Part shown: positions 12,759 to 24,333 of the stretch, piece by piece | Position numbering within the stretch: position 1 is the first letter of the stretch | Layout of the letters: the number at the start of each line of letters is the position of its first letter | Assembly: GCF_002443255.2 (NCBI RefSeq) | Contig: NW_019211457.1 | Span: 28,896,220-28,960,219 of the forward strand | DNA from: Varroa destructor | Lineage: Eukaryota; Arthropoda; Arachnida; Mesostigmata; Varroidae | Reading direction: 5' to 3' | DNA length: 64,000 nucleotides | Position numbers and translations under genes: made by a program | The notes under the pieces: generated by a model | The model's database searches: none | The model's input: the letters and a program-made list of their open reading frames with translations, nothing else | Told to the model about the DNA's origin: nothing

Positions 12759-13026
12759 TGACTGCCAAGTTGGCCAGAGCCACTTTAAGGTTGTGTCATC
12801 TTCCGATGACAAAAAACCTTCCTATAAGGCTTCATTCATCTCATTATCGGAGACGGCTGCTAAACTAGATTTAACCTGTTATTTGAAAGGCACTGTAGTC
12901 TGTATCGACAAAACTTGTCTCTTAATAATCGCCGAGTCCAACATCTTCAGGCGAAGGGGTGCCGATCTTGTCAATATGACTATTATTCCTGAGCCTAGCC
13001 TCAACTTAAGTAACACATCAACTTAG
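12759..13026 (+). CDS. Exon resembling the C-terminal half of a ZP domain with furin-type site
   Basis: The acceptor GTTCTCTATGTATTTAG precedes 89 open codons (phase 2 entry). The peptide carries DCQVGQSHFKVV, then YKASFISLSETAAKLDLTC and VVCIDKTC. This spacing (Cys, about 20 residues, an aromatic SF strand, then C-x7-C-x4-C) is what ZP-C modules show. It is followed by IFRRRGAD, a basic cleavage motif like the consensus furin site found after ZP domains. The frame stops at 13024-13026, but a GTAACA donor at 13010 (phase 1) could instead splice on to a membrane-anchor exon. A 38-base segment at 12465-12502 after a superb acceptor is phase-compatible with both this exon and the one at 11184, but too short to trust. 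A secreted or membrane-tethered matrix protein is inferred. Confidence 0.58.
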
Positions 13027-14130
13027 CACCTCGGATGCACAACTAGATAGTGCTATTAATTATGATTGTTAGCTAGATAATATTGTTAATCTGCCAAAGT
13101 CACAGCCAATCTGAAGTCGTCCGCTGTTCTAAGCAGAGTATTGTCGAAAATCGCAGAATACGAATGAGGCAACGATGATCCTGTTGTTCAACTAATACGC
13201 ATTGACTCCCAAGGAGCCAGATATTTACGAGCTCTCAGAGCAGTTGTTGCTCTGTCGATTAAGAGCCGATAAAGGATAAACAGGATCTTACAACAAGACC
13301 CAGTTGTGCAATCTACCTTAGTGTGTAGACACCGGGGGGTCAGTTTGACACTTACTAACCAGTCGTTAGTGAGAAAATTTATAATAATTTTGTGACGATA
13401 GATTAATAAGTGACGCTATAGTAAAACTTGACGTTTTTTCTATTTTTACACGGATAGCACATCCGCACGGATTGAACATAGCAGGCTATTCAGATCGTAA
13501 CGAGTATGCAACAAATGATGCTGTTTAAATAAATAAATAAAAACATTCATTCATGTTTATACTTTTAAGGTTATGCTTGTTTTAAATACGATAAGAAAAT
13601 ACGTTGCTGAATAACCCAAATGAACGATCATTTTATATGTATGTATGTGTTGCTGAGTGACCAGTTTTCTGTAAAAGCAGTATCATTTAGGTGTTAATTG
13701 AGTTAATAACAAAAAAAAAAAAAGTCAAATACAAAGATATTTCAGGTTTTCCCTAAGTCAAAAGTAACCGATTAAGTAATAACGCAATCTCTACAGAGTT
13801 TTTGGAATCGTATACCTAATACGTGGATTTACTAAGTGTTTATGATGCTTCCATTGCGTAGTCCGTATGAATCACAGCTTAGATTTCCAAATAGATTTAC
13901 CAAAAAGCTAGCAAAGCATTCTAAACGAGTGACTCAATATTTTTGGCCGGGCTCGTTAAGGTCGAACTGTTGCTTTCAGTACCAGTGTTAATAGGGCCTA
14001 AGTACGGCCATTGCTCTTGAAACGGTTGTACATGAAAAATACGTCACTCGTTTCTTACGGACATCGATATAGCGTATATAAGCAATTATGTAAAAGACGT
14101 CGTGCGAGTGATATTTGGATTTTATTACAG

Positions 14131-14203
14131 GCACACAGAGGACTCAGATAAGAGGATCCTAATTTTAGGAAGCATTTTTCAGGAAGATTATCAAGCATAC
14201 TAA
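14131..14203 (+). CDS. Candidate last exon, possibly of the ZP-like gene
   Basis: The acceptor GATTTTATTACAG is followed by a short charged frame (HTEDSDKRILILGSIF...) ending in TAA, and AATAAA lies 76 bases further on. That order suits a terminal exon. Its entry phase (2) does not match the phase 1 exit proposed at 13009, so an exon is missing or the link is wrong. Confidence 0.33.
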
Positions 14204-14278
14204 ATACTAGACACTATTGTCACTAAGTAGCCAGTGCACACTAGAAAACCATGTCCATAGGTTAATTTCAGAAAAAAA

Positions 14279-14284
14279 ATAAAT
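14279..14284 (+). terminator. Candidate poly(A) signal
   Basis: AATAAA after an A-rich run, 76 bases past the stop of the terminal-exon candidate at 14131-14203. Confidence 0.35.
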
Positions 14285-14917
14285 ATGCAGACACTGATAA
14301 ACAGATATCACCACGAGCCTTACTCTGAACGACTGGTGTAGTGCCGCCATCTTTGTAGGCTATGTAAATAGTTTTAGTAATCACTATCTGTTTACCTTTA
14401 TTAGACATGAATGACCGTTAACCTACATGTTTGCCACCTATATTGTAGGTTGCCTCTTTTGTTCCACCTTAACTGGATTGTAAACTACCACCCCTGAGAT
14501 GCGTATACCTATCTTTGCTTATTCTTGCTTCAGTATTAGTGCTAGTGTCAATAGGGGCTAATGCGAAAGGCAGTGCTTTTTCAATTTATGGACATGTTAA
14601 CGTATTTGGGTTTGTTACGCCAAGGGCTTTTTAGGAACTACAGAAGTTCAACAAATTCACCTCGGTTCCATAACCCAGTAGCACCTCCGAACAACATGCA
14701 AAGCCCTATAGCATTTGACTGTTGTTGTTACTCGGTAAAGCGTTATTAAATGTATAATCATAATTCTACTACAGAAATTCCACACAAAAACATCCATTGT
14801 TAATTTTCTCAATTTTTCATTGGATTGTACTTGAGAATATTGTTACTATTACTATTAATTAAGGCACCCAGCAGCATCTTGTCATTTTATAATTAACTAA
14901 TTTTTAGTTTTTATTAT

Positions 14918-14940
14918 ATATACTAGGCAATATACTAGGC
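14918..14940. repeat. Short tandem duplication
   Basis: ATATACTAGGC occurs twice with a 12-base period, the second copy ending at 14940. Confidence 0.85.
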
Positions 14941-17225
14941 TGCTACCAATATTGGCGATCTGTGTGGTATTTTCCAAGGTTCCGCATCCTCGATCCATTG
15001 CAGATGTTCTGATACAATATATTTACTTCCAAAAGCCCTAGAATTCAGTAAATACTCTTCCATACAAAAAGTTTTCGTTCGCAGCACTTTGTTTAATCCT
15101 CGCGAAGCCATACTTGACCGTACATAGATGTAAGCTATGCCTTTGCCGATATTACTAAGACGGAGCGGACTGTAGCGGAGAATTTGCTAAAATCAAACTA
15201 AGGATTGTTACCAATAACCGAATCGTATAAGATTTCCAGAGATGTTTAAAATTTCAGCCTTATCGCGATAGAAATAAACTGTCAAAATAATAGTCACTTA
15301 CATAAAGATAGCACAGAGCCGATAGGGCAGAGCATGTTTGATTCGCTGTCAAGTTCTAAGATGCTGTAAGCATTCATTTACGAGGCTCCTCCGCCTGGGA
15401 GTTGATGACTGCTTTCAGTGACCAGGAACAAAAATGCCAACAATTTGCCTCTAAGATATCGATGGTACCAATCCAGGCTAGTTCCCCAACAATATCGACG
15501 GATCAGGCCCCTATCATGGGCGAGTCGGCTATTCCACTTCATGCTTTTTGAATTCCATAATCATCCATTTTCATCAACCGAGCCCGACAAACGCGTTACG
15601 GAACGCGATTCAAGAACTAAAGATACGCCAACGTACTTCAGCCACACCTTTGACTACCCCCCAAGATTACTAAGCGTCATTATTATTATAAGAGGCGCTT
15701 AAAGTTTGAGAGATTGACTTAAAGGTGCTTCCTACTGAGGTTCTAGCGGGACACCGTTATTAAGTCATTGGACCAAATCAGTCCTAGAACGGAGACTGTT
15801 CCATTTACGAAGTATTTACCATCACCACGGACTCGCTGTTGCAGGAAGGTTTATTTAGCTTATGGGTGACACTACCATTGTCGACCGCAACACGCATTCT
15901 GTACATGGCTGTCGCATTGTGTAGGTGCAGCTTAGTTAAAACACCAACAACTACAAGCGTTTTGCATCGAATTACCATACATCTGGTAGCGATCGCAGAT
16001 GGCCCTGTGAGTTCGAGGCAATAATAGAAAACCGTATTGCTACAAACGATGCAGATGGATGCTTGCGAAGCGCATAGGTGGGCAGCTGAGACTGTTCATC
16101 TTGTACGTGTTGTGGCGGCAATTGTGAAAACAGATAAAAGGCGCCAGATTTAAGCGCGAGAGTGGAACGGGCAGCACATGAGCCACAGACACGCTTATTA
16201 GAGTTACATGACAATTTCGTCGGCTGTCTAACTCGGCCGCCACAATGTGGTGTGCTAACAAGACGCTGCAAAGGAAGTTGACTTGTGTCGTCATAGGGAA
16301 AGTTGAACAGTTCGGCTCATTTATGAGCATAAGATGCGAAAAAAGCAGTTAAAACTTCGATAGTGCAGGTTGTGGATGATTCAGCGTGCTATATGATAGT
16401 GTGGTACATCGTAATAGGAAAGCACGGAAGCTTGTAGCGAGCGACCAAATGATGAAAAAGAAAGTCGCCCGTTTAGCGGGACATGCTAGATCTGGTTTTC
16501 TGGAAATGAACACCTTCCAGTGCAACGGTAACACAGTCATCATAGTTGGATCAATTTAAGCAAAAAGTTAATGTCGTGAAGGACAAAATGACGACGAAAG
16601 GATATTCGACAACAGGTAGAACCCTGAGTTAATCACGGTATGTGTATAACCTCATAGATTTTCTAGTCGGAATAATAGAGGTCGATTCCAAACCATTTCG
16701 AAGTGAACCACAATAAAATATCTGATAAATAACTGAATGTTGTAAATAGAAATAGAAAAATGCCCGATCGACAAAAATAAGCTCAGCCAATCAGTAAAAA
16801 ATCATCAATCATTGAACGTCGTCAATTTTTTTTTACTGACTGGAACGCAACCGACGGCCGTAAGCCACCGGACCACGCTCGTTCTTACCACTCTGTACGC
16901 CGTGCGGCCCCATGATCACAATTAACGCTCTGCTTTTTCTGTCAACTCAACTCCCTACCTTTTTCTCTGGAGCCAGCTTTATTAGTTGACTGAGGCGGTG
17001 GCGTAGTATGTTAGATCTAACCGTGCGCGCTATCGTTCGACGCGGCGGTACTAATTGTTTCATAGCAAAAACAGTAGTTCCAGGCTGTTCCGAGCTGATC
17101 CATATAGTTGGGTGAGCGAGCCATACGGTGTCCGATGTCGGATCCTGCTAATGCGGGCTAGTATCATGGACTCAAGTGGTCCATATAGGCGGACAACAAG
17201 CTAGCTGCTTCTCGTGTCGAAACAA

Positions 17226-17438
17226 ATGGTCGACGATAACCGCTCGTTGTTGGCTTATGGTGCTAATGGTATGCTCTTAGACGGAGAAAAAACTAAGAAC
17301 AGGAACGCCTATAGCGATTCAGCTACAGACAACGGTAACAATTATCAGAAACAATACTATCAACACCTAGAGATCATCTCTAGGCACCAGCGGCGAACTA
17401 ATCACTATAGAAACGGTAGCTCTGGGCTATCCAGCTAG
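17226..17438 (+). CDS. Small Asn/Gln/Tyr-rich ORF
   Basis: An ATG in good context (AACAAATGG) starts a 70-residue frame. It begins acidic (MVDDNRSLLAYGANG), passes through a Lys/Asn segment, and becomes polar and Gln/Tyr/Asn-rich (NNYQKQYYQH). About 61% of codons start with a purine. It may be a complete small protein or a first exon ending at a GTAACA donor near 17335. There is no signal peptide or membrane segment. An 8-base inverted repeat (CCTAGAGA, TCA, TCTCTAGG) sits inside it at about 17364-17382. Family unknown. Confidence 0.35.
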   Translation: MVDDNRSLLAYGANGMLLDGEKTKNRNAYSDSATDNGNNYQKQYYQHLEIISRHQRRTNHYRNGSSGLSS

Positions 17439-18383
17439 CTGCGAACATAGACACAGACGAAACACGCTAACAGAATAGGTGTTCTCAATAGAAAACAAGA
17501 GAGGACACACCACGTCAGCTATCTATCTAAACCTTTAGTGAGGTAGTAATGTTAGCACGTGTCCGCCTATGTGGCACGTCGCTTTCTGAGCCCGTTGAGC
17601 GCGATCACCTTAATACGAGTACGGTGAACGCTTAAACAATATAAGTACGGAATGGACATGCACGCTCATGTTTAGGTACGTCAGCATCATGTCAGATACA
17701 CACCCACCCTCAGCAAGTCAGACGAGAGAGCCTCATATAAGTTATTATAAATAATACAGTCACTTCTTATTGTGGTCGTACAATTTTCTCGATGTGATTG
17801 TTATTATCAGATATATCAGGCGATCCAACGTGAGCCAACCGAACGAAAGCTAAACACAAAAAACATATTGTAATAAAGTTACGCTTGCTCATACATACCA
17901 ACATAGACACAGACAAAAGTAAGATAGTACACTAAGATGTAGCATGTCAATAAAGAGCCGCTTATTTAAAATACTACGTAATGTATTTCAAATTATTATT
18001 GAAACACCGTTCGAAATAATGCTGCAATGATTTCAATGGGATAGAAGGTGAGCCACGATTATTATTTTTAACTTGTTTATAATTACGATTTTTACTCAGG
18101 TTATGTTATGAAAGCAATTTTAATTCGTTTCCTGTTAAGGTATGAGGTAACTGGTTCTTCAGTACACTGGTGAGCGGCCTTGGCGTCCTGCTCACGGGCG
18201 TCGGGGGGCGCTCCAGCATATGTTGTCGTAGGTCCGCGAGGCAGCGCCAGTTTATACTATAATCTATCGTTAAGCGTTAAGCCCAAACCCAGTTTTCTTT
18301 GCTAATATGTCACATTCGTCATAGTGATATTTTTCTACGATCACAAAAGCTGTTAGAGCTATTTTCTAGTTAACTTGATACAG

Positions 18384-18389
<6 letters not shown>

Positions 18390-18417
<28 letters not shown>
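18390..18417. repeat. (TA)14 microsatellite
   Basis: 28 bases of alternating TA, followed by ATATG-type degenerate units. Confidence 0.95.
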
Positions 18418-18422
<5 letters not shown>

Positions 18423-20119
18423 CAATATATGTATGCGCAATGCTTCTTTTAAATTTAGAAATACTTTTTTCGAGTCAGCATGACGGAGGGTAAATGTTCG
18501 TCTTCGGAATACAACGACCGAAGGTCTTCGTACGAGCATCTGCGCTTGCGTATTTTAGTGATCCTTACCGTGTCTGCACTTGCTAATATCATCTATTTCA
18601 GGACTATTACTAAAAAAGATATAGAAGATCATTCTGAAGATAGCTAATAAGTATTTTAATATAAACTGCCAATGATATGAACAGTAGTTATATTGAATAA
18701 ACATGTCCGCCATACCTGACACTTGACGTACGGGTAAAAAACCTCGTTGGAATACTTGTTTCTATTTAGATACTGTTCCAAAAAGCCCTGACTACCCTGT
18801 ACATGAACAGTTACACGTGTTAGAGTACAGCTTTGGATGTTCATTCTCAAAGAAATTGCCCCTCGTAAACCGTTTGCGTAACGTCATTTGCCCTTATTAT
18901 TCATACACACTTAATTTTTCCATTGTCACTGTCATAAAGAACGAATTTTTTAAATTAAATTGACATGCTGAGACCAAAACATCGAAGACATATAGCAGAA
19001 GCTTCGCTTCGAATGGTGCAGTATACCCACAAGTTGGCGATAGTTTTTTGTCTATTAGAACGTGGCATCACTAAAAGATGGGAAAATGCAAGCAAAAATT
19101 TCGTATGGGTCCACATTTTTCTAGTTGCAAATAGAAAAATCCGTAGGGGTAATTGTTTACGGTCCCAACAGTGTATACACAGTTCTATAATCCACGATAG
19201 AAGATAACCAAATATCTCTTCGTTTTATTATGAAAACGGATCTTAAACACCGATATTCTGTGGCTGTGAAGGGATATGGCCACATGACGACGCATAAATT
19301 CGCGTACAATTTAAAATATACATGAATTACTGTTGTCCATATTTTAGCGTAGCATCAGTGATTCTATTGCATTTGGATCCTTTTATCACAGCGTTTGGTA
19401 AAAACGGGCCCACCGATTTCTCCGGACCGAAGCCTCTTGACCACTTCCAACAAGACCCAGCCCTAGCGATGTTGCACTATGGACACGTTTGTGGTTTGCA
19501 TCGATGACTAAACCTGTCTTTATTTCTGCGTCGAATATTGGTCCAAATAGCACCGACGCCCATAACTGACATCTGTCGTACTCATCTTTATACAGGCATG
19601 TTCGTCACTTAGTGAAAGTCATCGGAAGCCGAATTCAGAACATCCTAACGGTATAGGTAGACAGGTTGGGGAATGAGCCTGTGTTGCCCCATTTTCTTTT
19701 TCTGTAACAGAACAAGCAACATGACCGATTCAGCGATACCACTAAAACGACAGCCATTTCGGACAACAGATATCAGTCGTGGCAGTATTACGCTAAAGGA
19801 TATGTACGCGTGTACGGTGTCTGCGTTTCTCTGTATGTACAACATTGAGCTGCTGGACCTGCAGCTGCAATTCGACTCAAAAAATAACGATAACCGCGAG
19901 ATCTCGGTCGGCGCGTACCTTGATCGGACAGTCATTAATCAGGATCATGAGGGATAATAAAAAAAGCGTCGAAGACACTGGCAAAATGCAACAGCAGAAA
20001 CAAAGTATGTGATCATCAAGCACTGCTGCCATTGGTGATCTGTGCTTTCATGCTGTACGGCGGCGACCGCTCGCACATCCACAGCGAACTTCAGAATAAT
20101 TAGAATCGGGACGCGTCCG

Positions 20120-20261
20120 TCACTCCATCGAGTCATTCATAATTCGCGGCATTGCAGCTGCTGCCGCCACTTGATTTTCATTTGTTTGTAGCAATGACGC
20201 TATGACCATTGGCTGCTTCTTCATCGTAGGGTTTGATGGAACGTTCGATTTAATGGCGGTA
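20120..20261 (-). CDS. Candidate last exon with poly-Ala tract
   Basis: On the minus strand an acceptor (GATTTCGCCTAG) precedes 46 codons ending in TGA. The peptide includes AIKSNVPSNPTMKKQPM, a Gln/Asn segment, five alanines and MPRIMNDSME at the C-terminus. About 70% of codons begin with a purine, and the peptide changes character at the acceptor compared with the same frame upstream. Upstream exons were not found. Family unknown. Confidence 0.38.
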
Positions 20262-22422
20262 CTAGGCGAAATCGCGCAACGGCACAGTGATCGATAAAAC
20301 AAAGGTAAAGGATCGGTGCCTAGACAAACCTCTACTGACTGGATCTGTAAAAGAGATTTGTATGTATAAACAAACAACAAAATGGAAGCGCAACAGCGTT
20401 AAGATAGGATGTGAAAAATGTGGAAGAGGCCAGCCGCCAGTGACAACGTTTACTGTACGCCAACAGACGTGCGGAAAAACACTCATTAGACGTCAGATCA
20501 TTAGACGTACCGTACTCGAAAAGGGATCTGTGGAATACCTGATAGGTTGGCCGAACGCCGGACGAGACAAGGCCTACCAAATATCTTAAGACAGTTATCT
20601 CGAACATATGTCATCATGAAGCCTTTTACTCGAATAGATGCCATTTTATAGGTTTTTTTTTTTCTTCGATTCGCCCCTGTTGCATTCTCAATGCCACAGA
20701 CCATCGTAAATTTTGATCTTTAAGCACAGCCTGATTTCAACTTGACAAACTTCGCCGCACTGCCGCGGCCACGTGAAGTAATTAGTACCGGCTTAAAGCA
20801 TGAAGAAAGTTCGTACAGCTGTGATCGTCTCGCAGACGCGAATATCAGCACTCCTTGACGTTGAACGAAACGCTTCATATTTACACGAAGCTCTCGGGAT
20901 CAACAAACCAATCGTTAGGCACACGAAGCAAAATACCATTACACTTCAGTTTACCATTACAATCCCATTGCACTTGTTTAGCTTGAATCCTTGAAAATGA
21001 GTTAGAGATATACATGACCGGGTAAGCAAGGCGTCCGGTTTGGAAAAGGTACATTTTTCGAGTCTTTACGTTCTTCTAACGACAGGCTCTCAGTACGAAA
21101 CGTAGCGTGTCAACGCTTGTTTCCAACCTAGACTACCTCACATATCCTGAAGTTTAATAGGCAGACAGATTACTACTACAACATCGCGAAAATGAATTTA
21201 ATTTTAACACAATGAGCATCGTCTATTGCTGGCTGTATACAATAATAAGAAATAAGTATTAGCCTAATCTAATGTTTGCTAGTCTACAAGTAAACTGGAA
21301 ACAGCAGAATGTTCGTTTATTTTAGTTCGTGGACTTTGCCTTTGAAGTCCCGATGCCTCCATACTGAAATTTTCCAAAGTTTTCGTCCCTGTTGAGTTAG
21401 TTATCCGCCTCACGTTCAGCCGTCTGCATCTAGTTCTACATCTGATATCGCCGAGACGGCTGGTTGCCAGCACAAAACAAAATCTGTCTATGCCCAGATT
21501 CCAAGCTACATCACAACGTGTCCCAAAGATTAAGGGGCAAATACGTTACCCACTAATCTATTTGATACGCGTGTACGTAACGGCCCCCAATCAAATAACA
21601 CACATAGCATGGTACCAAAGTGTACGTAGTCACTGAGTGAGCTCAGACTACCGCTGTGAGACAAAATTTTAACAAAATCGTTTCGGTGTTGGTTACGGCG
21701 CGTTCCCATGACGCTGGGCGACCCCGAAATATTAATCTTCCAAACTCGCGATGCTTTAAATGTGTGACACAAACTAGGCATTAAAGCACGAATTTGCATA
21801 ACTATGTTATAGCGCAGATTTAATAACCAATATGAAACAAAAGACTGCGATCGAAATCCTGCGTTTCGACTAAACGGCTTGTAGCGTTCCAGCTGATAGC
21901 TATCGTATGACAGATCTCTACATTCTAAAGTTTTTGTGAAGATGTACAGCAGAAAACGTCTGCACTTCTCAATCTATTTGAATGGGCCACCGCTTTCAAA
22001 TTGATCTTCTTTTGTTATAGAAACTCTATGTAATTGTCGTTGTTAAAATGCTTTTGAGTAAGTGGTTGAGGAATACCTGATAAGAGTGGATAGAACGTGC
22101 ACGTATAGCTCGAGTTCATGTAGGAAATAGGAAGGGACATACGTGCGAATTAAATTTACATAAGGTTGGTCCATATAATTTTTGACCGACATAAGCGATT
22201 CGTTCGGTGAGAATGGTTTCTGTGGTTTTTGTACATTTCGAAGATAATTCGCGGCCGGCCTACGGATAGGCGCACACCTGGCGAGGTCCTGAGAGAAGAA
22301 CGATGTTCAAATATACAGGCGACTTTTGTCATTGAGCTCTTTCCGGTTAGCGTTCCATTTGGAGACGCTGTTGGTACAGATTGATACGATTACGCTTGCG
22401 TTACCTTTTCTCGTGACTACAG

Positions 22423-23232
22423 AGTGATGGTTCAAAGTTTGTGAAACTTACAAGTTTTCCGATTCGCATCTCCGATCCTACACGAGACTACGAGTCGGGT
22501 GAAAAAAATTCGTTTGAAACAATGCAACGAAACGAAAGTGACAAGGTATGCGAGAATCAGTATCTTTTCAAAACTTCACAAAAGGTCCATTCGACTCGAA
22601 CCATATTCGACGAATATTTACATAAAGTTAACTCAAGAATGTCCCCCGCTCTACCAATAGCAAGGCCTGTTCCGCTGCGTCCTACTCAGGCCGAGTCTGT
22701 GTACGTGTCGTTTCCGGCACCTGCAGATAAACTTACCGTTGGAGACTGTCGTAAAGACTTTGAAAATAAACGAATCAGTGGTGGTATGATGAACGTGCAT
22801 GAAGCAGTACGAAGAATCCATAAGGAGCCATCAAATTGTCTTCATCCTGCTGATGACAACAACCTTTCACAGTTTTTAAAACAGTTCCGCAAGGAAATGA
22901 CCAGAGTTGGTTCGAACCCAGCTGAATGCGACAGAAACGACGGTACGAACCAGTGCACTAGATCCTTTTTGTCAGATTCATTATCTAATGAACGTATCAT
23001 ATTTTTGTCAACAATCCATAATGACGAACAGCTATTAAGAGCAACCTCAAATGAAGAATATGATGATAATCATAATCCGGTTGAGGAAGATCTTCAAGAA
23101 AGACAGAAAAAGGACGAGAAGGTGTTACTCGCGAAAGAAGAATGTCCTTCTACGATCTCTTCAGCAAGAAAATCTGGAGGAAGGACGACGCCAGGATTCA
23201 AACCCAATAACTGGGGTGTTTTTTCTCCATAG
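22423..23232 (+). CDS. Terminal coding exon of an unknown, charged protein
   Basis: This is the longest open frame outside the protease: 269 codons from the acceptor TTTTCTCGTGACTACAG (phase 0) to TAG. A frame this long is not expected by chance in 64 kb. The peptide is hydrophilic, rich in Asp, Glu, Lys and Asn, with one Trp in 269 residues and purine-first codons. It has no membrane segment or recognised domain. A basic C-terminus (SSARKSGGRTTPGFKP) leads to the last residues NNWGVFSP, which look like a conserved tail motif. The N-terminus must come from exons to the left, which I could not place. AATAAA at 23580-23585 would give a 3' UTR of about 350 bases. Probably intracellular; function unknown. 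Confidence 0.7.
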   Translation, partial: SDGSKFVKLTSFPIRISDPTRDYESGEKNSFETMQRNESDKVCENQYLFKTSQKVHSTRTIFDEYLHKVNSRMSPALPIARPVPLRPTQAESVYVSFPAPADKLTVGDCRKDFENKRISGGMMNVHEAVRRIHKEPSNCLHPADDNNLSQFLKQFRKEMTRVGSNPAECDRNDGTNQCTRSFLSDSLSNERIIFLSTIHNDEQLLRATSNEEYDDNHNPVEEDLQERQKKDEKVLLAKEECPSTISSARKSGGRTTPGFKPNNWGVFSP

Positions 23233-23370
23233 CTGTCGACGGATCGATCGTGTATAACAATGAAAAAAAAAAGGGGGGGCTGTGCTATCTCCTTATCGTT
23301 CGAAAACAGGTTACTAATTAAACGACGACATTACTAATGAACGATTTTGCAAGTATCTGCCATCACTTAC

Positions 23371-23490
23371 TTGACATCTACCGCATTGTGTAACACATGT
23401 CGAGCATTTATATCTTGCGGCACATTTTACGCAGTTATTTTTTAAAATGAAAGTATGCAAAGGCTGGTAGAGAAGTGCCAAGTTCATTAT
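23371..23490 (-). CDS. Cys-rich exon-like segment on the strand opposite the 22.4 kb gene
   Basis: On the minus strand the acceptor CTAGAATTTTTCAG and the perfect donor GTAAGTG bound exactly 120 open bases, phase 0 on both sides. The peptide ends in NNCVKCAARYKCSTCVTQCG followed by RCQ. The CxxC...YKCxxC arrangement recalls HIT-type zinc fingers, but the second half is too short for that family. Codon bias is absent (about half purine-first) and no partner exon was found, so it may be chance. Confidence 0.2.
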
Positions 23491-23579
23491 CTGAAAAATT
23501 CTAGAAGTGCCGCGGTCGAGGAACGATTTCCTATGCATAGATACGCAACGATTCTTGTTAATTTTTCGAATTAATTTGC

Positions 23580-23585
23580 AATAAA
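23580..23585 (+). terminator. Candidate poly(A) signal for the 22.4-23.2 kb exon
   Basis: AATAAA in an A-rich run about 350 bases after the TAG stop at 23232. Confidence 0.35.
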
Positions 23586-24333
23586 ATAAAAAATAAAATG
23601 CAGTCCATTGTGATACGATATTTTAATTTTGCATTTTTCAATATTTTTACGCTACAAGAGCAATACCATTCTACTTTTAATGCATGTACAAAGGAGACAG
23701 CACAAACATGTGCAAATACAATAATCCTGCATTGAAATTAACGCATCTTAGCAGGTATCTGCTAAATTTAATTTGAATCGAGGTATATGATGAGTACCCA
23801 CATCGCATAGTCTATTACTTACTTACCCTAACACTAACCCACTAGTAACCCACTTTTAGCTAACCATTAGGAGGCGAACAAACGGTCAGGGCAATTGTTT
23901 CCCCTTACCTGCAGGAATACTTCTCCAAAACACTGTTATCAATTGTTGTTAACAAGAGCGTAGAAAATTTCGGGAGTCATTAGATTGTTTTTGGCTTGAA
24001 ATTGTTACTCGAAGACGTCTATCCGATTTTGATGTGTTTATATATATTCGAGCTAGGCTTCGCATTGACTACGGAATTGTATCTACCGGTTCCGGTAGAC
24101 ATTATAGCTAAGTATATGTTTGTAAAATTAGATCAGCTGTAATGCATATTGTGTAGAATACGACTTCATTGTTTGGATTTTAACAATCACCTTTCCGCTT
24201 TCTTTCGCTTTCGAAGTTGAATTCCATAAGGGAAATTGAAGAGTAAGTTCTGTCAGAGTTTACATTACTTCGCCTTCGTGTGTCCGTTGGCCATTAGACT
24301 CGCGGCACAAATTGGTGCAGTTCGTATTGATGT

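Larger units (their letters stand above)
14300..22422. other. Largely intergenic apart from the 17.2 and 20.1 kb candidates
   Basis: Scattered frames of up to 100 codons on both strands show no coding bias. One minus-strand frame (21279-21473) has a partly convincing charged peptide but no clear splice sites. Confidence 0.4.

Noticed and set aside
17444..17914. 15-base exact repeat AACATAGACACAGAC at 17444 and 17900
   Set aside because: No similarity extends beyond it; a few 15-base matches are expected by chance in a window this size.
22905..22930. tRNA B-box-like sequence GGTTCGAACCC with a 5-base T-stem
   Set aside because: No matching acceptor stem, A box or anticodon arm upstream, and it lies inside the long coding exon at 22423-23232.
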